A stretch of DNA of 64,000 nt from Aplysia californica. Taxonomy: Eukaryota; Mollusca; Gastropoda; Aplysiida; Aplysiidae. The notes below the pieces were generated by a model. The model was not told where the DNA came from, did not search any database, and worked only from the letters and a program-made list of their open reading frames with translations. Below, piece after piece: positions 39,201 to 48,324 of this stretch (its first letter is position 1; each line of letters starts with the position of its first letter). The position numbers were made by a program, and so were the translations under genes. The DNA is taken from contig NW_004797469.1 in NCBI RefSeq assembly GCF_000002075.1, forward strand, positions 637,093 to 701,092. The letters run 5' to 3'.

Positions 39201-40580
39201 CCTTCAGAACAATGAATACTTGGCTCCCCATTAGAATATTCCCTCTCACAATGCTGGTCACTTATTTCCCCTTCAGAAAACAGAACCGAAAAGATAAACA
39301 TTCTTGGGTGGAGGAAAACAATTCAGATCCCCATGGACTTTCAGCATGTTGTCCAAGTCTTTAACAACCAGCATCACAAGGGCCCACTCCAAACTGTAAG
39401 AACACTAATCCAGTTCCAAGGCATAAGACAGTCATGGAAGCAAATGACAAGGACGACAAGAATAGATAAAAATATTTCACTCTGTTGACAGTTTTTAGCT
39501 GACACAGAAAGATGATGAAACGGAGGGAAACCTTACCGAGCAAACCTCTATACTTGAGATCCATGTCCCTGCTTTCTGTCTGTACTTTGATGGCATCCAG
39601 GATAGCATCAGAAGACACCAAGCCTGTATCTCGTACCACATTCAGTAACTCATGCATCCCCATCAGCTGGAGGCGCACAACTTCAAGTATTGGAGTGGGG
39701 TCCTGGCCTTTGTTGTGCTCAGCCCAGTTGCACACAGCACGAAAAATTTCAATTTCAGGAGCACAAAATGAGTCCCTTGAGATGAGGTCGCGCATTGATG
39801 TCTGAAAAATTTGTGGAAATATAGCATGCAAAGCATCATAATAAAATATAACTTAAATAGAAGTAGAAAGACCATTACACACATCATTAAAAAGTTTTTA
39901 AAAAAGATTTCACTTATTATTTTTCCCACAGAGAGGGCTGCATAACTCAAATTTCTCCTTTCAAGTCGACTCAGGGTCAATTCAAGGTGGTTTGGCCAAA
40001 AATCAGAGAGATCTAATGAAAATTAAAAAATCTTTTATTTTTTTTATCTTTTAATTTAAGCCACCATCAGGCAGTACATAAAAACTTTATGTAATGTCAA
40101 TCTTAAAACTTATATATATGTAGCATCTAAGTGAAAGCAAAATAATTAAATCAAAGAGAAAACAGCATTTTCCTGTTGGGGAATTTCTGTTGGAATTTTT
40201 CTTTCCGGTTTTTTTTTGGTGCTCAAGACCATATAAATCCACTTGCAATACATATTTCTGTGTGGATTTTTTTGAAAAGTGTGATCAGGGGCACTAAAAA
40301 ATGTAAATTTGCAGTTCCCAAGAACACTCAAGATTTAGAAGTCCACAAACTTTGGCAGTCATTTCCCGTTAACTTTACCTCTGACAACAGGTCAGGTGAC
40401 CCCCCCCCCCCCCCCCAAACCACCATCAATCACAAATATCTCGACTTCTTTTCAAGATAGATGGGTATCTATTTCCATCAAAAGCGAGACAAATATACCA
40501 AGCTTTCAGATGATAACAATATCTCCATATGTCCACCAAACTCTCTCTCTCTCTCTCTCTCTCTCCCTCTCTCTCTCTCT

Positions 40581-40611
<31 letters not shown>

Positions 40612-43600
40612 CCCCCCCCCCTCTCTCTCTCATGTGTGTGTGAGTGTGTGAGTGTGTGAGTGTGTGTGTTCCTGTGTGTGTGTGTGTGTGTGTGTAAGTG
40701 TGTGTGTGTGTGTGTGTGTGTGTAAGTGTGTGTGTGTGTGTGTGTGTGTGTGCAAGCACGCATGCATGTGCACAGACTTTTAAAAAATCAGAATTGGCTG
40801 AAAAAATCAGGATCAATAACAAATCAGTTTTATGTTTTGAAAAATCTACTCTACCATCTTTTATGACAATAAATTGAAATATATGAAAGGCATGACAACC
40901 TCAAAAATATTACCCAAACTTCAGCCATTTGCAGACTTACTGACCTGTGATAAAGAGAGAAAACTCTCACTGCAAAGAACCTCATGTGCATTCCTGTCCA
41001 TGTAGTCTTTGCACACACTGCACAAGGATGTTAAGCTGGAAAAACAGAAAAAAGAAAATATGAAGCCACATTACGTAGAATGTCTTTAAAATTAGATATA
41101 ACAGTATGAAATACATGATTATTTTTCCCACACATGAAACCATCCTCTTTCTTCTTCTTCTTTTTTTTTTTTGTACCTTTAAAAATGACAAACCAAAACC
41201 TAGCACAATTCTTTTTTGTCTCAATTGCAAAACCCTTTAAGTAGAGAGCCTTAAACTATACACTATTCTGTAAGCTTTTAAATCGGTCTAATTTCTGTCC
41301 TCCAGGTCGCAGGTTAGTCTTACTCTTTTACTTTTGATATGAATTTCAACATCTTTCTTTATATCCCAAAATTTGATTTACCACCTGAACCTAGATCTAG
41401 GTCACCATTTTTTTTTTCAGATTTCTTAAATGACACCTTATATAACAGTATGAAATATGATCATGTAACAGTTCCCTTCATGGATAAAAATTCTTTTGCA
41501 TTTCTAAGGTTCTCTCAAAGTAATCCAATTTTTCAGTATGGTGAGGAGAACCATGCCTTGTTAAACTCTATAAAACTATGCCACAGTCTCTTTGCCAATC
41601 AATGTTTGCTTGAATAAACAGAAGCACATTGACACAAAAAAGGTTATTTAGTGCTGGGAAAAAGTAAAACAGACAGAAATAAGAGAGGGAAAGTAAAGAA
41701 GTAGGACCTACCAGTGGCGTCCTCCAACCACCCGCTTCCAGTCAATGAAAACATCAACTGTGAGTAGATAGGTACCCCCAAAGCCGCAGCAAAAGCTCCT
41801 CTATAACAAATAGTTAAGCCATCATCATCCTGCCTCCCTTTGTCAAGTTCTCAAAAATGCATAATCAAATTTGCTGCTCAAATTTTTCTTGTTAATACAA
41901 GACAGCCCTATTGACAAAACTTAGGAACAGCTTCACTGTACTTTAAAAGCAATAACAATGTCCTGTATTTTAACATTTATAACCGAGTCACAGCAAAGAG
42001 TCTACATAACAAGAGGGGCCACTTCTCTCTTTGAGCCAATTAAAAAAGTGTCCTCAAAATTCGGTGGCGCCCTCTTCGCAAAAGCGCACCTTTTGCGAAC
42101 AGAGTTATCCTACTTGAGTTTAAAAAATCAAAGTAAAACTAGCAAGTTTTTGAATGAATTTCGGAAGAACGCTTTTTTAAAAGGGTTACGCTGACAAAAA
42201 ACCTCTTCCGGAGGAAAGTGTGATTGTTTTCTTCGTTTGATTTGACTTTAGAATGAAAGGCGAGAGCTCATTAAAATTTAAAAATCCTAAAACTCCGCAC
42301 TGAACAAACCCGAACTGCTGATGAACAGCAGTCGATCTGCGCACGCAAGGAGATGCTATTCCTATTCTTCTTCTGAAAAAACGAAAGAGAGCTTCAAAAC
42401 AGACTGCAGCGCCATCTGAAGCAAAGAGCGAACTTCCTGCAGACACTTTTTTGGCTGAGTGGCCCATCTTGTTATTTACTATCTTTGGTCACAGTGCGTA
42501 CTTTACACAATTATTTTATGAGACTTTCCAAAAAATGAAAAAATTATACCTTACTTCGTAATTTCTCTTCAACAAAGAACATTAGTTTTTACAAAATTTG
42601 CAGAAAAAAACCTATAGAACAGCCAAAGTGAAAAAGATCGTTTTGGTAAGTGTTTTACGGCGCTTGCAACTGCCTAAGGTCATATCATATGACTGCGAGG
42701 GACACATTAAGCATTTTCAGTTTGGAAGGAATTAATTTTGAAATTAGCCAGGGAGGCAGCCGAAGCCTACTTTTATCGATTTTAGGACCACCAAGGAATC
42801 TTAAATGCGCGCAACTTAGATACAGGACCTTTGACATTGTTCGCGCTTTTCCGAGAAGGCTGGGTGTTAAATCTTACCAACCCTAAGATCGGAAAAGTGA
42901 CTGAAAGACAGCAGTAAGAAGGAGCCAGGAGTAGCAGTAGAAAGAGTCAGGAGCCCAGATGAGGGGGGGAAATGGGAGGCAGAAAGTGGAGAGGAAAATC
43001 GATGACAAAACATAGTTTAGTTTTAGTAGATGTTTTACGGCGCTCGCAACAGCATAAGGTCATATAAGTGCCAAAGATTAGAGTTGTTACAAGAGAGTAA
43101 CAAACACAAAAAAGAAGGAGGAAAGATAAGGACGATAGATGTTTGATAGGTAAGAAGAAGCAAACCGCACCAGAGCACCCGCCAACCACCCACTGATAAA
43201 ACATAATCAGAGAGCAGGAAAGGAGGTGAAAGAAGAACATTTTACAGAAGAAAATTTTCCATTGCTGTCAGGTTTTGAACGAGGAACTAAACCATAAGAG
43301 CCCCCGTGAAAAAGATCAAATTGAATTTCTGCCTAATAGCTCAACTGAAAAAGCAGTGAGCAACAACAGTGCAGCCCACAAAAATCTCACTAAAAGCAGT
43401 CTGCATCACTCAAGACCTGAAACGATAACGACATTTTAATCCTTTGAGCCCTTGCCACCGGTACACCGGTGGTGCATAAAACTCCCTGTATGCCTTGCCA
43501 CCAGTACACCTGAGAACAAGACCCTATCCCCAACCCAGTCCGTCTGAGACAAAATAAGTACTGCAGAAAACAGCTTTTACTACACAAGACATTATTATTA

Positions 43601-44100
43601 TTTTGAAGGTCTTTCTGAATTTGATGCTGGTAATGACAAGGACTACCCTGAGTGGGATATGGAATGTGATTCTGACAATCATATGAATGTTAGTAACATA
43701 TCACTCAGGAGTTCTGGTAGAGGGGCACGGTAGCCTCAGGAGGTCAGGGCTCAAAGGGTTAAAAACAGTTGACATACCTGTAAATATTGGCCAAGTCATA
43801 TATGTGACACACATTACGTATGTTCAATATTGCTTTCAAATAGTCCGATATTGAAGATTCCAACTCCACAAATCCAAATCTGTGGGACAGACTCAAAATG
43901 TCCAACAAGTTTTCCTCCTGGGGAAAAAAACCCATGGGAATTTACTTTTCCATGTGCTTAATAGATACAAACAACCTTCTCTCGTGACATTCAAAACATC
44001 AAAGAGGTACATGTACCTCTCTCTCTCTCCTTCTCTCTTTCTCTCTCTCTATTTTATCTATCTGTCTATCTATTCATCTATCTCTCTCACTCTGTCTCTG

Positions 44101-44155
<55 letters not shown>

Positions 44156-47100
44156 TTATCTCTATTTCTGTCTATCTATCCATCATTCTATTCATCTCTA
44201 TCTATCTTTCTCTGCACTGATCAGATATTTTTTTCAAAAAACATCGATCATCTCCAATTTTCTAAGGCAGAAGACTTTCTTAAGAACATCACATTATGTA
44301 AAGGAAAACATAGGCAGCTATTCAAATTTAAATCCCAGCAGTTCACGCAGTACTATATCATATAAATATATACGATGGCTGGTGATGTGGTATTTCGCCC
44401 ATTAAACACATTTACTTTTATAAAGAAAGATTTTGTAAGGGATTTTTATCAAATAAAAATTATTAAGACTAAATAGACTAGAAAATATATAATGGATAAT
44501 TGATGGTCTTATTAAAAAATTCTCACTCTGAAATTTCCAGTTTCAAGAGCAAGAACTGAGAATTTGTAGAATGCACAAGAACGGCCCTCATTTCTTTATT
44601 TTTTTCACCAGAATGAGGTGTCTTTTACACATTACATGCAGAATTGAATGTACTTTCTCATCAAATTAATGTAAACTCTAAACTGCAAAACATTTTTTTT
44701 TCTTCTTTGTTATTGTTGGGGCAGTCCGATTTCTGTTTCTGCTTCTATTTTTAGTAACACGAAAAATATGTCACACCTCAAGAAAGCAAGACAAATAGGA
44801 AATTTATTGGCTAGGTCTGAAAGACCATCTAATTCCCTTTCTGTTGGTATATAATATGTCTATCTGGAACAGATAGATTATTGCAGGAGGCTTGAGAGCA
44901 AAAAGTCATGATATGAAATTTCCAGATTCAATGGCCATAACTAAGAATTGTAGGATGTATTAGAATGGCTCCCATTTCTTTATTTTCCAACAGAATTATG
45001 TATCTTCGGCACATAATGGAGGCCTATGCAGAACTGAATGCACTTTTCCATGCAATAATTGTTTAATTGTAAACTCTAAATTAAATTTTCAAACACTTTC
45101 TTTCCCTTCTTTGTGACTGCTGGAAAAGTGTGATTTCTGTTTTTGTTTCTATTTTTAGAAGAAAAAGAGGTCCCACTTCAAGACAGTTTGACAAAAAATG
45201 AAATCTATTGGGTAAGTCTGAAAGACCATCCAATTCTCTTTCCATTGATATATGTCTATCTGGAGTAGATAGACTATTGCATGAGGCTTCAGGGTATGGA
45301 GGAACCCTGAAACATAAATGAAAAAGACAAAATAGGCAAAACTGCTGGGCAATCAGTAAAATACATTACATGTCTTGGTTCCAGAACTCAAGAAATTACA
45401 AAGAAAAAGACAAGATTATTAATTATAATAATTGCTACCTGAATTTCAATCAGATTCATGCGACCAGTGTATATATACTTCAATAATGCAGAGAACGCAA
45501 CAGCAGGAGTATCCTGAAGTTCAATTTCCATAGTACCAGGTAAGGATTCCTTAAGTCCACCATAAAGGAGTGCTCTGAAATGGAGGGGAAATAGATAGTT
45601 TTTTTGGTTCAAAGGACATCTTCAGATGATAACACATATTAATACAGATACTTTTTAACAAGAGACCTGCCACTCAGTGACCGCAGAAAATAAAATTGTT
45701 TAGCCATTACAACATCCCTCTCCCAAAGATTTTCAGCCATGAAATAAGTGTCAGCACTGAAGGTCTACATGATATGACAGACGCTAATAGTTAAAATTAA
45801 AGGGATAAGGAACAGTAGCATGTTCTACCTCACGTGTGTGCGTACATTAACGATCGATGGTGCCACCCCAATAACATACAGGTAGTACACCAGTCCTGTT
45901 CTGCCCATGTGGAAGTTCTCACTTTACATCTACGTCCGTTCTATCTACCCCGTGAGTTCCCAAGTATATTTATGAAGGTTGTGTATATTCCTCCACACGC
46001 AAACGTCCCAATTGCCACCGATACTCTATCCGACCTCATTCACAACCAAACTACAAAATCTCCTGACGCTGCTATCTTTACTACTGGTGACTTCAACAGC
46101 TGTACTCTTAACGCCGCCCTATCCAGCTTGACCCAGTACGTTGACATTCCAACGAGACGCCAAAGGACATTAGATCTGTGTGTACCGCCCAGTATTGAGA
46201 CGAACGAAGCCAGAAGTTCGAACAGTCACCACCTGGACTGAAGAAAGCGAAGATCAACTGAGAGGATGCTTTGACTGTACCAACTGGAATGTTTTTATTA
46301 ATGCATGTTGTGATATGAATGATTTATGTACAACAGTCACAGACTATGTTAAATTTTGTGTAGATATAGTGGCCCTTAAAAAACAAGTTACCATCTACCC
46401 TAACTCTAAACCGTGGGTAAATTCTGGAGTCAAAGATCTAATCCATAAAAAGAAAACAGCTTTTAAAAACCATAACAAAACAGAACTTAAAAGTCATAGA
46501 CAAAGCTATTAAGAAAGTAATCTGGGTTGAAAAACAAAAATATAAAAAGAAACTGGAATATCTGTTTCGTTCAAATAACTCTCGAGAGACATGGACTGGG
46601 CTTAAGACCATAGTGGGCTACAAAAATAAACCAACAAACATATGTGTTGACAACGTAGAGTATGCAAATAAACTAAATGCCTTTTTCTCCCGTTTTGACA
46701 AAGGCAGTCCGTGTGACTTGCCATGTGTGAACACCGACACAAATGAAAATAATGCTGTTGTTGTTGAAGAACGTGAGGTTAGATGTGTGTTTGGACGTGT
46801 GAATGTGAGAAAGGCGTCAGACGGTGTGCAATCCAAAATTCTGAAAATGTGTTCAGCACAACTTAGTTTTATTTACACCTATATTATCAACCAGTCGTTG
46901 TTGACACATGCTATTCCCACTATTTGGAAATGTTCTGAAATCGTCCCCCGTCCAAAGAAAGAAAAAATTACTGAAATGAATGACCTAAGGCCAAAAGCCT
47001 TAACATCAGTAGTTATAAAATGTCTAGAAAAAATTGTGCTAAAAAGACTACGAACGTACATAGAACCCATCCAGGACCCTCTACAATTTGCATATCGTCA

Positions 47101-48261
47101 CGAGAGAAGGGTGGAAGACGCCATTTTACTATTTCTTGACAACATATATAGACACTTAGACAAGCCTAAAACATACTGTAGGATCCTGTTTGTTGATTTT
47201 TCGTCAGCCTTTAATACTATCCAGCCGGCTATCCTTTTAAAAAAATTAGAAAACATAGGTGTTAACGTCAATTTAATATCATGGATAGGCAATTTTCTTA
47301 CCAACCGAGCCCAGTATGTAAAATTAAAACATTCTTCATCGACCTACATCACAACAAATACATGGGCCCCTCAAAGATGTGTTTTGTCACCAGTTTTATT
47401 CACACTATACACGAACGATTGCCAAATAAACAACAGTAACATCAAGTTGATAAAATTTGCAGATGATTCAACTATAATCAGGCTAATTCAGGCTGACCAT
47501 AACGAAACCGCTTACCGGAATTTTGTATTTAACTTTTCTGAATGGTGTGAAAATCATAAGCTGCTTTTAAATGTGAAAAAAACAAAAGCACTTGTCGTTG
47601 ATTTTAGAATAAAGAAACTGCCTCTGCAGCCACTCAAAATTAAATGTGAAAACATCGAGCAAGTGTCAGACTATAAGTATTTGGGTGTTACAATAGACAA
47701 CAAACTCAACTGGCGTGTCCACACTTCTCTCCTGCATAAAAAAGTGAACAAAAGACTATTTTTTCTTAGGAAGCTAAAGTATTTTAAAGTTGATAAAACA
47801 TTGATGTCCATGTTCTACCATTCAACCATAGAAAGTATGATCAATTTTTGTGTAATAGCATGGGCCGGGAACACAAGACAACAAGATAAAGAAAAATTAA
47901 ATCGACTAATACGGAAAGCATGTAAAATTTCAACATCTTCATTCCCCTACTTGGATGAATTGTACATAATAGCTTGCACTAAGAAAATTAATTCCATCTT
48001 TTTAGACAACAAACATCCCTTGTTCCCTCAAATAAAAACATTAGTCAGAAGTAAAAGACCTAGGCTTCTGATCTGTAACAAAGAAAGATACAGAAGGTCA
48101 TTTTTACAATCATCTATCAAAATGCTTCAATCTTAACCATCTTGTATAAGTATACTTACGACCTTAGAGCATGCATCAAAATAACATTGAGTGTGTATCT
48201 AACTTACGATTATTATTGTTTATATTGCTGCTCATTTATATTATGCATGTGATTGTAAGCC

Positions 48262-48324
<63 letters not shown>

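Noticed and set aside
40396-40822. His/Thr-rich and Arg/Glu-rich frames
   Set aside because: They are artefacts of the compound CT/GT microsatellite.
46618-47304. Minus-strand frames inside the LINE
   Set aside because: They are antisense shadows of the reverse-transcriptase frame.
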